From the NCBI RefSeq assembly GCF_051401765.1, contig NW_027480507.1, forward strand, positions 1,860,001 through 1,924,000: DNA of 64,000 nt, in the 5' to 3' direction. A program made the translations under genes and the position numbers. The number at the start of each line of letters is the position of its first letter. The stretch's first letter is position 1. The notes beneath the pieces were generated by a model. The model saw nothing but the letters and a program-made list of their open reading frames with translations. It did not search any database and was not told where the DNA came from. Positions 63,784 to 64,000 of this stretch are shown here, in pieces. Source of the DNA: Calliopsis andreniformis (lineage: Eukaryota > Arthropoda > Insecta > Hymenoptera > Andrenidae).

Positions 63784-64000
63784 TCAATCCTCAATCCTCA
63801 GTCCTCAATCGTCAATCTTCAATCCTCAATACTCAATCTTCAATCCTCAATCCTCAATCCTCGATCCTCAGTCCTCATTCTTCAATCCTCAATACTCAAT
63901 CCTCAATGTTCAATCCTCAATACTCAATCCTCAGTTCTCAATCCTCAATCCTAAATCCTCAATCCTCAATCGTCAATCTTCAATCCTCAATACTCAACCT

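Larger units (their letters stand above)
1..64000 (+). repeat. Heptanucleotide satellite array, unit TCAATCC
   Basis: The whole window is a head-to-tail array of a 7-base unit, TCAATCC on + and GGATTGA on -. Most units are exact or differ by one base; frequent variants are TCAATCT, TCAATAC, TCAATTC, TCAGTCC, TCAATCG, TCAAACC and TCAACCC. The + strand is very poor in G, and nearly every G sits in a variant unit. Orientation never inverts. The first and last bases are inside the array, so its true length is unknown. There is no stretch of ordinary sequence anywhere, so nothing here supports a protein gene, an RNA gene or a mobile element. Array length and structure suggest eukaryotic satellite DNA; that is inference. 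Short heptamer repeats (STRR) are known in filamentous cyanobacteria, but those arrays are far shorter. Confidence 0.97.
62953..64000 (+). repeat. Duplicated block, right copy, cut by window end (partner 52440-53487)
   Basis: Carries islands 38 and 39 at the same 581-base spacing as islands 31 and 32, and the sequence still matches at the last base. Confidence 0.9.

Noticed and set aside
1..64000. Telomere repeat array
   Set aside because: GGATTGA differs from the common telomere units TTAGGG, TTTAGGG, TTAGGC and TTAGG, and the high variant content and internal islands do not fit a telomerase-made tract. A subtelomeric location remains possible.
1..64000. Cyanobacterial STRR heptamer repeats
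   Set aside because: Known STRR arrays are short and lie between genes; here there is no gene in 64 kb.
1..64000. Minus-strand genes
   Set aside because: TGA recurs every 21 bases in each - strand frame; no - frame of useful length survives.

Overview
This window holds no gene that I can support. All 64,000 bases belong to one tandem array of a 7-base unit, TCAATCC on the + strand (GGATTGA on the - strand). The array runs off both ends. I see no unique-sequence interval, transposon, RNA gene, CRISPR array or promoter. A head-to-tail, 7-base, G-poor satellite of at least 64 kb fits a eukaryotic heterochromatic, centromeric, subtelomeric or similar block. The sequence does not identify the species, and the unit is not one of the common telomere repeats I know.

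The array has four layers. (1) The heptamer and its one- or two-base variants; the longest uninterrupted run of the exact unit I counted is 12 copies. (2) A 196-base diverged marker of exactly 28 heptamer slots ('island'), present 38 times in full or nearly full form and once as a left half, always in the same orientation. (3) A second recurrent marker ('slip word'), a 6-base unit in a fixed context (TCAGCCC then TCATCG or similar), which shifts the heptamer phase by one base. (4) Duplicated blocks of about 0.7 to 2.4 kb, carrying islands and slip words and re-used at distances from 0.8 to 27 kb, so the array is a patchwork.

Layout. 1-9.5 kb: the more diverged part, with CG-containing variants and an older-looking island type. 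9.5-20 kb: heavily re-duplicated, island-poor, built from a few blocks. 20-23.9 kb: closely spaced islands. 23.9-25.7 kb: a displaced copy of 7.6-9.45 kb. 26-31 kb: mixed. 32-38 kb: two copies of a 2.25 kb block. 38-49 kb: mixed, including a copy of 20.9-22.0 kb. 49.7-64 kb: three relatives of one block (50.2, 53.1 and 59.7 kb), plus a block at 52.4 kb repeated from 62.95 kb to the window end.

The long + strand open frames (up to 1,440 codons) follow from the repeat. Seven is not divisible by three, so all three + frames read the same seven-residue peptide (Ser-Ile-Leu-Asn-Pro-Gln-Ser) and none contains a stop, while every - strand frame meets TGA every 21 bases. Apparent starts come from TCAATGT/TCAATGC variants and apparent stops mostly from TGAATCC, TAAATCC or TTAATCC variants. 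I therefore annotate no CDS.

All counts and coordinates were made by eye; block edges are good to a few heptamers.
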